Origin: CAWAYR01 sp050250955
GTDB taxonomy: Bacteria > Acidobacteriota > Vicinamibacteria > Vicinamibacterales > UBA2999
Reading direction: 5' to 3'
Length of the DNA stretch: 64,000 bases
NCBI GenBank assembly: GCA_050250955.1
Contig: JBFWNR010000002.1
Location: 818,145 to 882,144, forward strand
Shown here piece by piece: positions 17,361-24,719 of the stretch. The position numbers and the translations under genes were made by a program. The notes under the pieces are model-generated. The model was not told where the DNA came from. It did not search any database and saw only the letters and a program-made list of their open reading frames with translations. Numbering within the stretch: the stretch's first letter is position 1; each line of letters starts with the position of its first letter.

Positions 17361-18608
17361 CTACTTGACGGCGACGCCGGCGCGCTTGAGTTCCAGCGCG
17401 ATGGCGGCGTCGAGGAACTCGGGGCGCAGCCCCGGCAGGCGGATGCCGTTCAGGAAGAACGTCGGCGTGCCCTGCACCTGCAGCTGGCCGCCCTGCTCGA
17501 TGTCGCCCTTCACCAGCTGCAGCACCGACGCGTAGCGGGCGTCGTAGTCCGACACGCCGCCGACCATCCGCGCCGCTTCCTTGACCCGGGCCGGCGTCAG
17601 CGTCGGCTGGTTGGCGAAGAGCCAGTCCTCCATCTCGTCGGCGTGGCCCTTCTCGCGGGCCAGCCGCACGGCGACCGCAGCTTCGCAGGACGCCATGTGC
17701 GCCCCGCCCGGCGCCAGCCGGTTGCACTCCGGGTCCAGCGGGTAGTCCTTGGTGAGGAACTTGACCTTGCCGGGATACTCCTTGGCGTACTTGGCCAGCA
17801 CCGGCTTGTACATCGCGAAGGTCTGACCGCACGGCGGACACATGTAGTCGTTGAACTTGACCAGCACCACCGCGGCGCCATCGGTCGGCACCATCACCGG
17901 AACGCGCTGCTGGCCGGCCAGGAACTGCTCGAGTTCCCGCAGCGCCTCGGCCGGCACGGCGGCGGTGGCCGGGGCGGCGGCCTGGCTGCCCTCGGTGGTG
18001 GCGGCGCTGACCGTCCCGGTCGGGAACCAGCGCACCGCCCCGACGGCGGCGAGCAGGAAGACGGCGACGGTCGCAGCGGCAGCCGGCGTGCGGACGAGCA
18101 GCGACAGGTCGGCGGCGAGACGGGCGGGCAGCGTACGCATGGGGAACCTCGTGGCCACGGCGGCCGACACGAACAGTCCGATCGTGCCGACGTAGGTCGC
18201 CAGGCACACGGGACACACGGTCTTCAGCACCACGAACGAGGCGTAGGCCAGATAGAAGGTGGCGGCCAGCCCGGCCACCGACAGCGCGAACACGTAGCCG
18301 GCGACGTTCTCGCGCACCCGCGCGGAAGCACCACCGAGCGCGAGCAGCAGCAGCACGCCGGCGAAGAACAGCACGCCGAGCAGGGCCACCGAGACGCCGG
18401 CGAAGGAACCGTACTGGCTGGTGTAGGCGCTGGTGCAGCTGACGCTCGCCGAGACGTCGCAGACTGCAACGTAAGCCGGGTCGCTGATGACCTGGTGGTG
18501 GACCCAGGTGGCATAGCTCGACGCCGCCAGGCCGACGAGGGCCGCCACGCCCATCCAGCGCAGGTCGGGAGCGGTCGGGCTGGGTCCGGACTGCGGCGTG
18601 TGGGCCAT
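17361..18608 (-). CDS. Vitamin K epoxide reductase - DsbA-like fusion, disulfide-forming protein
   Basis: A 415-residue fusion. The N-terminal half is a VKOR membrane domain with loop cysteines Cys50 and Cys58 and the active-site pair CPVC (132-135) in a later helix. After a further membrane segment (about 178-192) comes a periplasmic thioredoxin-fold domain with CPPC at 257-260 and the cis-Pro motif GTPTFF. Such fusions oxidise exported proteins using quinone as electron sink. An upstream ATG at 18629 would add seven residues. The ATG at 18608 is preferred because the VKOR helix follows it closely. It sits between pilA and the ABC transporter genes, and the pilins contain cysteine pairs that are plausible substrates. 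Confidence 0.92.
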   Translation of the reverse strand: MAHTPQSGPSPTAPDLRWMGVAALVGLAASSYATWVHHQVISDPAYVAVCDVSASVSCTSAYTSQYGSFAGVSVALLGVLFFAGVLLLLALGGASARVRENVAGYVFALSVAGLAATFYLAYASFVVLKTVCPVCLATYVGTIGLFVSAAVATRFPMRTLPARLAADLSLLVRTPAAAATVAVFLLAAVGAVRWFPTGTVSAATTEGSQAAAPATAAVPAEALRELEQFLAGQQRVPVMVPTDGAAVVLVKFNDYMCPPCGQTFAMYKPVLAKYAKEYPGKVKFLTKDYPLDPECNRLAPGGAHMASCEAAVAVRLAREKGHADEMEDWLFANQPTLTPARVKEAARMVGGVSDYDARYASVLQLVKGDIEQGGQLQVQGTPTFFLNGIRLPGLRPEFLDAAIALELKRAGVAVK

Positions 18609-18663
18609 CGCGGAGATTGTAACTGGCAATCGCCCAGGGGCCGAAACCGCGCCGGAAACGGCA

Positions 18664-18691
18664 ACGGGCGCGGCCCGAAGGCCGCGCCCGT
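18664..18691 (-). terminator. Hairpin terminator after the downstream pilA copy
   Basis: A perfect 12-bp GC-rich stem with a UUCG loop (minus strand) 25 bp after the stop. The same hairpin follows the other pilA copy, so it was part of the duplicated unit. The U-run after it is poor. It may act as an mRNA 3' stabiliser as well as a terminator. Confidence 0.7.
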
Positions 18692-18716
18692 CGCCGGAGT
18701 GCGGTGCGTGGTCGGC

Positions 18717-19247
18717 TTACTGCAGGGCCGTGCCGCCGCCGCCGGCCGCCATCTGCGCCTCGGTCGGCGGGGTGGCGCTGTTGGCGACGAAGATGGTGCC
18801 CACGGTGCTCGACGCGAACGAGCGGTTGCCGCTGGTGCCGAAGGTGACCGGGATCGCCGTCGTGTAGTAGGCGCTCTGCCCGGCCGTGCCGTTGCAGTCG
18901 GTGCCCTGCGCGGCCGCGCCCGTGCCGGCCACCAGCGCCACCGTGAAGCCGCTCTTGACCACCGTCGCGCCGGTCGTCAGGTCGGTCGACAGGAAGCCCA
19001 CCGTGCTCATCGGGCAGGCCAGCCCGAGCGTCGGCAGGTCGACCGAGTACGGGCTGCCCGTGCCGGCCGCCGCGTAGGCCTGCTCGGCGCTGTTGATGGC
19101 GCGCAGCGAACCGATGGCCGAGGCCTCGTTGCCGGCCATGCGGGCGCGCAGCAGGCCCGGAATCGCGATCGCCGCGATGATACCAATGATCGCCACGACG
19201 ATCAGCAGCTCGATGAGGGTGAAGCCCTTGGTGTCACGAATACGCAT
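18717..19247 (-). CDS. pilA: Major type IV pilin, downstream copy
   Basis: A 176-residue prepilin. A seven-residue leader precedes Gly8, and the mature part begins FTLIELLIVVAIIGIIAAIAIPG, with Glu at position 5. The C-terminal domain has two cysteines (GLACP and GTDCN) that can form the usual pilin disulfide loop. The ATG at 19247 is chosen for the canonical leader, with GAGGAG as ribosome-binding site; the longer reading to 19517 is upstream sequence. It differs from the second pilin by one residue (Gln56 instead of Ser) and about six nucleotides. The upstream region is quite different from that of its twin. Confidence 0.95.
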   Translation of the reverse strand: MRIRDTKGFTLIELLIVVAIIGIIAAIAIPGLLRARMAGNEASAIGSLRAINSAEQAYAAAGTGSPYSVDLPTLGLACPMSTVGFLSTDLTTGATVVKSGFTVALVAGTGAAAQGTDCNGTAGQSAYYTTAIPVTFGTSGNRSFASSTVGTIFVANSATPPTEAQMAAGGGGTALQ

Positions 19248-19307
19248 GTCTGTCTCCTCGATGTCCGACGGTTCCAAGCCGTGCTGTGAAGTTCGCCTTC
19301 GGCCCCG

Positions 19308-19334
19308 CGACGCCGCCCGTGCCAGGCGGCGTCG
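19308..19334 (-). other. 5' leader stem-loop of the downstream pilA
   Basis: A perfect 10-bp inverted repeat (CGACGCCGCC / GGCGGCGTCG) around a 7-nt loop. Given the sigma-54 site, it would lie within the first few nucleotides of the transcript. The same stem with a different loop precedes the other pilA. Confidence 0.6.
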
Positions 19335-19348
19335 ACCCACCGATTGGC

Positions 19349-19364
19349 TGCAACCCGGATGCCA
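19349..19364 (-). promoter_or_regulatory. Sigma-54 promoter of the downstream pilA
   Basis: On the minus strand TGGCAT, 5 bp, TTGCA: GG and GC spaced by exactly 10 bp. The predicted start is near 19338, giving a leader of about 90 nt. I see no inverted-repeat activator site or IHF-like sequence upstream, unlike the twin promoter. Confidence 0.75.
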
Positions 19365-19520
19365 GCCCGGCTGGAGGGCGGACCCGACACCGAACTGCGC
19401 CGAAATGCGGGGGAATTCCGTGGGCCAGGCCGCATCCGGCCACGCAACCGCCCTCAGTATTGTGACTGCCTGTGTCAGGAGTCGCCACACCGGCTGCCGA
19501 TTCCTGTCGGTGTACAAGAC

Positions 19521-19550
19521 GACGGGCGCGGCCCGAAGGCCGCGCCCGTC
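19521..19550 (-). terminator. Hairpin terminator after the upstream pilA copy
   Basis: A perfect 13-bp stem with a UUCG loop, 24 bp after the stop, nearly the same sequence as the hairpin after the other pilA. It should allow each pilin to be expressed as its own short message. Confidence 0.7.
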
Positions 19551-19574
19551 GTCGGAGTGCGGTGCGTGGTCGGC

Positions 19575-20105
19575 TTACTGCAGGGCCGTGCCGCCGCCGC
19601 CGGCCGCCATCTGCGCCTCGGTCGGCGGGGTGGCGCTGTTGGCGACGAAGATGGTGCCCACGGTGCTCGACGCGAACGAGCGGTTGCCGCTGGTGCCGAA
19701 GGTGACCGGGATCGCCGTCGTGTAGTAGGCGCTCTGCCCGGCCGTGCCGTTGCAGTCGGTGCCCTGCGCGGCCGCGCCCGTGCCGGCCACCAGCGCCACC
19801 GTGAAGCCGCTCTTGACCACCGTCGCGCCGGTCGTCAGGTCGGTCGACAGGAAGCCCACCGTGCTCATCGGGCAGGCCAGCCCGAGCGTCGGCAGGTCGA
19901 CCGAGTACGGGCTGCCCGTGCCGGCCGCCGCGTAGGCGCTCTCGGCGCTGTTGATGGCGCGCAGCGAACCGATGGCCGAGGCCTCGTTACCGGCCATGCG
20001 GGCGCGCAGCAGGCCCGGAATCGCGATCGCCGCGATGATGCCGATGATCGCCACGACGATCAGCAGCTCGATGAGGGTGAAGCCCTTGGTGTCACGAATA
20101 CGCAT
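19575..20105 (-). CDS. pilA: Major type IV pilin, upstream copy
   Basis: 176 residues, the same as the neighbouring pilin except Ser56 in place of Gln. It has the G|FTLIE processing site after Gly8, a long hydrophobic helix, and two cysteines in the globular domain. The gene lies 265 bp after pilR with a complete sigma-54 promoter region between them, so PilSR control is likely, as in Pseudomonas and Myxococcus. The ribosome-binding site is GAGGAG. Near-identity with the second copy over the coding sequence and the 3' hairpin, but not upstream, points to recent duplication or ongoing gene conversion. Confidence 0.95.
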   Translation of the reverse strand: MRIRDTKGFTLIELLIVVAIIGIIAAIAIPGLLRARMAGNEASAIGSLRAINSAESAYAAAGTGSPYSVDLPTLGLACPMSTVGFLSTDLTTGATVVKSGFTVALVAGTGAAAQGTDCNGTAGQSAYYTTAIPVTFGTSGNRSFASSTVGTIFVANSATPPTEAQMAAGGGGTALQ

Positions 20106-20161
20106 GTCTGTGCTCCTCGATGTCCTGGTCCGGTTCGTCGGTGTCTCGGTGGTTCCTCGCG

Positions 20162-20188
20162 CGACGCCGCCACCTCGGGGCGGCGTCG
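20162..20188 (-). other. 5' leader stem-loop of the upstream pilA
   Basis: The same perfect 10-bp stem as in the other pilA leader, with a different 7-nt loop, starting about 4 nt after the predicted transcription start. It may protect the mRNA 5' end. Confidence 0.6.
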
Positions 20189-20202
20189 TCGTCCCGCCAG
20201 AG

Positions 20203-20218
20203 AGCAACCTCGATGCCA
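20203..20218 (-). promoter_or_regulatory. Sigma-54 promoter of the upstream pilA
   Basis: On the minus strand TGGCAT, 5 bp, TTGCT with correct GG-N10-GC spacing. The predicted start is near 20192. The adjacent pilS-pilR genes encode the expected activator. Confidence 0.82.
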
Positions 20219-20258
20219 ACCCAGACTCACCCACGAACAAGACCACTAAACTGCTATT

Positions 20259-20271
20259 TTTCAATAACTTG
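20259..20271 (+). promoter_or_regulatory. Candidate IHF-binding site
   Basis: TTTCAATAACTTG matches the IHF consensus WATCAANNNNTTR at all but one defined position and lies in an AT-rich patch in otherwise GC-rich DNA, 40-55 bp upstream of the -24 element. It would bend DNA so that a bound activator can touch sigma-54 polymerase. Confidence 0.5.
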
Positions 20272-20278
20272 CAGAGAC

Positions 20279-20296
20279 GATCACAACGGTGTGATC
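20279..20296. promoter_or_regulatory. Candidate activator (PilR) site upstream of pilA
   Basis: A perfect 7-bp inverted repeat GATCACA-ACGG-TGTGATC, about 85-105 bp before the predicted start, the usual place for an enhancer-binding protein dimer site. Assignment to PilR is inference from position. Confidence 0.4.
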
Positions 20297-20370
20297 TCCT
20301 CGGTCGCTGGCCCGTCTGACGCGTGGCGTCAGGCCCACGGTCGCAGTGACACTGAGGGGCAGCGGCCGCC

Positions 20371-21762
20371 CTACTTGAGCTGGTACTTCTTGGCCAGGTA
20401 GCGGAACTGCCGGAACGTGATGCCCAGCAGGTCGGCCGCCTTCACCTGCACGCCGCCCGCCTGCTTGAGCGCCCGCTCCAGGTGCATGCGTTCGATCTGC
20501 TGCAGGTGCGCTTCCAGGTTGAACCCGGTCGGCGGAATCGCCTCCACCGCGGCCGGGCCACCGGCGGCCGCCGGCGTCTCGCGCAGGTGGGGCGGCAGGC
20601 TCTCGGGCGTCAGCTCGGCCGACTGCTCCAGCGCGACGCCCCGTTCCATCACGTTCTCCAGCTCGCGGACGTTGCCCGGCCAGCGGTAGGCCATCAGCAG
20701 CCGCATGGTGTCGCCGCCGATGCCGCGCACCGGCCGGCCCATCCGCTCGGCGAACCGCTGCAGGAACTGCTCGGCGAGGATCGGGATGTCCTCGGCGCGC
20801 TCGCGCAGCGCCGGCAACTGGACCGAGATCACGTTGATACGGAAGAAGAAGTCTTCGCGGAAGGTGCCGGATCGCACCATCTCCTCGAGGTTGCGGTTGG
20901 TGGCGGCGATGAAGCGGACGTCGGCCTCCAGCTCCTGGGTGCCGCCGACCCGCCGGAAGCGCCGCTCCTGCAGCACCCGCAGCAGCTTGACCTGCATGCC
21001 CAGGCTCGTCTCCCCGACCTCGTCGAGGAACAGCGTGCCGTGATCGGCGGTTTCGAGCAGCCCCTTCTTGGTGTCGACCGCGCCGGTGAACGAGCCCTTC
21101 ATGTGCCCGAACAGCTCCGACTCCAGGATCGACTCGGTGAACGCCCCGCAGTTGACGGCGACGAACGGCTGCGCCTGGCGCGCCGACTGCAGGTGGATCT
21201 CCCGCGCCGTCCACTCCTTGCCGGTACCCGACTCGCCGGTGATGAGCACGCTGGCGTCGGTGCGGGCCACCCGCGCCACCAGGCTGATGACGTCCAGGAT
21301 CTGCCGGCTGCGTCCGGCGAGCACGAACCCCGGGCTCTTGCGCCCCTCGACGGGCGCCTGCTGCATCTCGTTGAGCCGCTTGGCCTCGAGATAGCGGGCG
21401 ACCCGCTGCTTGAGGTCGGCGACGTCGAACGGCTTGGTGAGGTAGTCGACGGCGCCCAGGCGCATCGCCTCGACGGCGGTGTCGGCCGACGCGAACGCGG
21501 TGAGCAGCAGGCCGACCGAGCCGGGACTGCGCTCCTTGAGGGCGCGCAGCACGTCGACGCCCGACCCGTCGGGCATCCGCAGGTCGCTGATGAGGACATC
21601 GGGCGGCGGACCGCGGCGGATCTGGTCGAGGGCCGCGCCGACGTTGTCGGCGGTCGTCACGTCGTAGCCGTCCCGGCGCAGCGCGATCGAGATGATTTCG
21701 CGCAGCGACGGCTCATCGTCGACGACCAGGACGCGCGGTTTCTCGGGTGGAACGGAGGACAT
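20371..21762 (-). CDS. pilR: Sigma-54-dependent response regulator PilR
   Basis: A protein of 463 residues. The receiver has phosphoacceptor Asp60 (VLISDLRMPDGSG). The AAA+ domain has Walker A GESGTGKE at 176-183 and the sigma-54 contact loop as GSFTGA (223-228), a conservative change from GAFTGA. The C-terminal Fis-type helix-turn-helix ends TFRQFRYLAKKYQL, a form characteristic of PilR. It is 6 bp after pilS and upstream of the two pilA genes. It probably activates at least the proximal pilA promoter. Confidence 0.93.
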   Translation of the reverse strand: MSSVPPEKPRVLVVDDEPSLREIISIALRRDGYDVTTADNVGAALDQIRRGPPPDVLISDLRMPDGSGVDVLRALKERSPGSVGLLLTAFASADTAVEAMRLGAVDYLTKPFDVADLKQRVARYLEAKRLNEMQQAPVEGRKSPGFVLAGRSRQILDVISLVARVARTDASVLITGESGTGKEWTAREIHLQSARQAQPFVAVNCGAFTESILESELFGHMKGSFTGAVDTKKGLLETADHGTLFLDEVGETSLGMQVKLLRVLQERRFRRVGGTQELEADVRFIAATNRNLEEMVRSGTFREDFFFRINVISVQLPALRERAEDIPILAEQFLQRFAERMGRPVRGIGGDTMRLLMAYRWPGNVRELENVMERGVALEQSAELTPESLPPHLRETPAAAGGPAAVEAIPPTGFNLEAHLQQIERMHLERALKQAGGVQVKAADLLGITFRQFRYLAKKYQLK

Positions 21763-21768
21763 CGGGCG

Positions 21769-23418
21769 TCAATCTCCTGCTGGGGTGAGCGCCGGGCGGG
21801 TCGCGGCGGAACGCGGCGAGGGGAACCGAGCGACGATCGTCGTGCCGCGGCCGACGGCCGACTGCACGTCGATGCGGCCATTGTAGTCAGTGACGATGCG
21901 ATGGACGATCGCCAGTCCGAGGCCCGATCCGCGGGCGAACGATCCACGGAACGGGTGGAAGATGGCGTCGACCTCGTCGGCCGGGATGCCGGTGCCCTCG
22001 TCGCGGACACCGACCAGGGCATCGTCGCCATCGCGGCCCGCGAACAGCACCAGCCGGCCGCCGTCGGGCATCGCCTTGAGGCCGTTGGTCGCCAGGTTCC
22101 AGATGATCTGCCGCAGCTGGTGTTCGTCGGCGTCGAGCCACACCGGCGTGTCCGGCACCTCGACCGCGATGACATGGGACTCTGCGGTTTCGGGGCTGGT
22201 GCGCAGCAGCGCCGCGGCGTCCTGGACCGGCCGCCGGGCGTCGATGCGGGTCACGTCGACGCGACCCGGCCGCGCATAGGCGAGAAAGGACGAGATCGTC
22301 GAATTGAGCCGATCCGACTCGCGCAGGACGATGTCCATCAGCTTCGCCTGTTCCTCGGACAGCGCCAGCTCGCCGCGCAGCATCTGCATCGCCCCCGACA
22401 TCGACGCCAGCGGGTTGCGGATCTCGTGGGCGATGCCGGCGGCCATCTCGCCGACCGCCGCCAGCCGCTGCCGCACCTGGGCGGTCCGCTCCAGTCCCTT
22501 GATGTCGGTGACGTCCTGGAAGGTGAAGATGACGCCCCGCTCACCGCCGCCGAGCGGCAGCGGCGCGGCGCTGACGCCGAGCTCGATGGTCCGGCCGTCG
22601 GGCCGCTGGAAGGTGTAGTCGACCCGCCGGGCCCGCGTGGTCGGACCGGCGGCGGCCAGGTCGGCGGTGAATCCGGGCGGCAGTTGCAGCGCCTCGGCGG
22701 CGGGCATCCCGGCGACGGCGCCCGGCCAGCCGGTGATGGTGGCGGCGGCGCGGTTGGCGGTGAGCACCCTGCCGGCGGCGTCCATGGTCAGCAGGCCGCT
22801 GGCCAGGTGGTCGATGACGGTGCGGTTGAACGCCTCGAGATCGGCGATCTTCTCCGACGCCGCCTCGACCAGGACGTCGGCGCGGCGCAGGTTCTCGGCC
22901 AGCTGCCCGGCCAGGAACGCCACCGAGAAGAACGCGAACACGTTGATGCCGACGGTGATGCGGGCGACGTCGGCGGCCGGCAGCACCGCGTCGTCGCCGG
23001 CCGGCGGATAGAGCGTGTACTGGCCGCCGACAATGGCCAGCAGACACGCACTGGCGAAGGCCGCCATGCGCAGGCTGCCGTGCCGGTACTGCACGCCGGC
23101 GGCGGCCACCACCGGCAGGGCGAACAGCGGCGTGAACACCGAGCTGACGCCGCCGGTGGCGACGACGAAGCCGGCGATGAGCAGGGTGTCGAGCGCGAAG
23201 TGCAGATCGGCGGTCTGCTCGAAGCGATCGGCGAAGCGCACCGTGACCGCGTCGAGCAGCGCCACGCCGTAGAGACCGGCGATGGCCAGGAGGGCGCGGT
23301 CCAGCGGCCACAGCGTCGACCCGCTGGCACCGAGCGCCAGCGCCAGGCCGAGCAGCAGCGTGGCCGCGCCGACGCGGACCACCACCAGCCGCGCGAGCCG
23401 CGGGCGAAGGGCCGACAT
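21769..23418 (-). CDS. pilS: Sensor histidine kinase PilS
   Basis: 549 residues. The N-terminal 170 residues contain about six membrane helices in three hairpins with short loops, including TGGVSSVFTPLFALPVV, as in PilS. A PAS domain (about 195-305) follows, then the H box with His331 in AGIAHEIRNPLASMSGAMQ, and the ATPase domain (NLATNGLKAMP, DEGTGIP, GSGLGLAI). In Pseudomonas, PilS senses pilin in the membrane and controls PilR; the same architecture here suggests the same feedback. It is co-transcribed with pilR. Confidence 0.92.
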   Translation of the reverse strand: MSALRPRLARLVVVRVGAATLLLGLALALGASGSTLWPLDRALLAIAGLYGVALLDAVTVRFADRFEQTADLHFALDTLLIAGFVVATGGVSSVFTPLFALPVVAAAGVQYRHGSLRMAAFASACLLAIVGGQYTLYPPAGDDAVLPAADVARITVGINVFAFFSVAFLAGQLAENLRRADVLVEAASEKIADLEAFNRTVIDHLASGLLTMDAAGRVLTANRAAATITGWPGAVAGMPAAEALQLPPGFTADLAAAGPTTRARRVDYTFQRPDGRTIELGVSAAPLPLGGGERGVIFTFQDVTDIKGLERTAQVRQRLAAVGEMAAGIAHEIRNPLASMSGAMQMLRGELALSEEQAKLMDIVLRESDRLNSTISSFLAYARPGRVDVTRIDARRPVQDAAALLRTSPETAESHVIAVEVPDTPVWLDADEHQLRQIIWNLATNGLKAMPDGGRLVLFAGRDGDDALVGVRDEGTGIPADEVDAIFHPFRGSFARGSGLGLAIVHRIVTDYNGRIDVQSAVGRGTTIVARFPSPRSAATRPALTPAGD

Positions 23419-23479
23419 GGGGGGACGTCCTCGCCCGGGCTAGCCGGCGGCCGTGTCCGGCAGCAGGTGTGGCGCCATC

Positions 23480-24691
23480 CTAGGTCAACTGGCTGATCAG
23501 ACCGAAGATCGGCAGGTACATCGCGATGACGATGCCGCCGACGACGATGCCGAGAAACGCGATCATGATCGGCTCGAGCAGCGTCAGCAGGCCGGCCACT
23601 GCGGTGTCGACCTCCTCCTCGTAGAAGTCGGCGATCTTCGCCAGCATGGTGTCGAGCGCGCCGGTCGCCTCGCCGACGCCGATCATCTGCACCACCATGC
23701 CGGGGAACACGCCGGTCTGCTTGAGCGGCCCGGCCACCGTCTCGCCGCGCTCGATGCTGCGCCGCACTTCGAACAGCGCGTCCTCGATGATGGCGTTGCC
23801 GGCGGTCTTGGCGGTGATCTCCAGGCCGTCGAGAATCGGCACGCCCGAGGTCATCAGCGTCGACAGCGTGCGGCAGAAGCGGGCCACGGCGATCTTGCGC
23901 ATGATGATACCGAGCACCGGGAACTTGAGGATCAGGCCGTCGACGACGCGCCGGCCCTTTTCGGTGGCGTAGTACTGCCGGAAGGCGAACACTCCGGCGA
24001 TCATCGCCACGATCAGCATCGGCATGAACCGCACCAGCAGGTTGCTCATCGCGATGACGATGCGGGTGAGCAGCGGCAGCTCGGCGCCGAGGCCGGCGAA
24101 CAGGCTGGCGAAGGTCGGGATGACCTTCCACAGGATGACGGTGACGACGACGACGGCGATGGTGATGATCGCCACCGGGTAGATCATCGCCGACTTGACC
24201 TGCGCCTTCAGCTTGACGGCCTTCTCGATGTAGGTGGCCAGCCGCTTGAGGATGGTGTCGAGGATGCCGCCGGCCTCGCCGGCGGCGATCATGTTGGTGA
24301 ACAGCGTGTCGAAGGTCTTGGGGTGCTTGCGCATCGCGTCGGCGAGCGAGGCCCCGGCCTCGACGTCGCTGCGGGTGGCGAGAATCACCGCCGAGAAGTT
24401 CTTGTCCTCTTCCTGATTGCCGAGAATGTCGAGACACTGCACCAGCGGCAGGCCGGCGTCGATCATCACCGAGAACTGGCGGGTGAACACCGCCAGGTTC
24501 TTGGCGTTGACGCCCTTGGCGCGCGCCTTCTTCGGCGGCGCCGCCGGCTTGGCCTGGACGGCGCCGATGCGCGTGACCATGATCTGCTCGCGGCGCAGCG
24601 CCGCGGTCACCGACTCCATGGTGTCGCCCAGGCGCTCGCCGCTGATGAGCTCACCGCCACGGGTGCGGCCCGAGAATGCGAAGGTCGGCAT
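23480..24691 (-). CDS. pilC: Type IV pilus inner membrane platform protein PilC
   Basis: A 403-residue GspF/PilC protein with two repeated cytoplasmic helical domains (about 65-190 and 270-395), each followed by membrane segments. Key motifs include FTRQFSVMIDAGLPLVQCLDIL and the matching second-repeat FCRTLSTLMTSGVPILDGLEI. It couples the PilB and PilT motors to the growing pilus in the inner membrane. It lies 28 bp after pilT and 61 bp before pilS. Confidence 0.96.
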   Translation of the reverse strand: MPTFAFSGRTRGGELISGERLGDTMESVTAALRREQIMVTRIGAVQAKPAAPPKKARAKGVNAKNLAVFTRQFSVMIDAGLPLVQCLDILGNQEEDKNFSAVILATRSDVEAGASLADAMRKHPKTFDTLFTNMIAAGEAGGILDTILKRLATYIEKAVKLKAQVKSAMIYPVAIITIAVVVVTVILWKVIPTFASLFAGLGAELPLLTRIVIAMSNLLVRFMPMLIVAMIAGVFAFRQYYATEKGRRVVDGLILKFPVLGIIMRKIAVARFCRTLSTLMTSGVPILDGLEITAKTAGNAIIEDALFEVRRSIERGETVAGPLKQTGVFPGMVVQMIGVGEATGALDTMLAKIADFYEEEVDTAVAGLLTLLEPIMIAFLGIVVGGIVIAMYLPIFGLISQLT

Positions 24692-24719
24692 GTCAGTCCT
24701 CTCCTGCTAGATCACGCGC

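Larger units (their letters stand above)
19248..19574. other. Non-coding spacer between the two pilA genes
   Basis: It holds, in transcription order, the terminator-like hairpin of the upstream pilA, an otherwise featureless GC-rich stretch, the sigma-54 promoter and the leader stem-loop of the downstream pilA. No convincing gene was seen. Confidence 0.7.

Noticed and set aside
20279..20296. Resemblance to a CRP site
   Set aside because: The half-sites are in the opposite order (TCACA-N4-TGTGA), not TGTGA-N6-TCACA.
16278..23496. Very long plus-strand reading frames (about 1000 codons each) opposite the pilus genes, and similar ones opposite rpoA-rpsM and the EF-G-like gene
   Set aside because: They mirror well-recognised minus-strand (or plus-strand) genes. 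Translations are Arg/Gly/Asp-rich with no domain signals. Long antisense frames are expected at this GC content.
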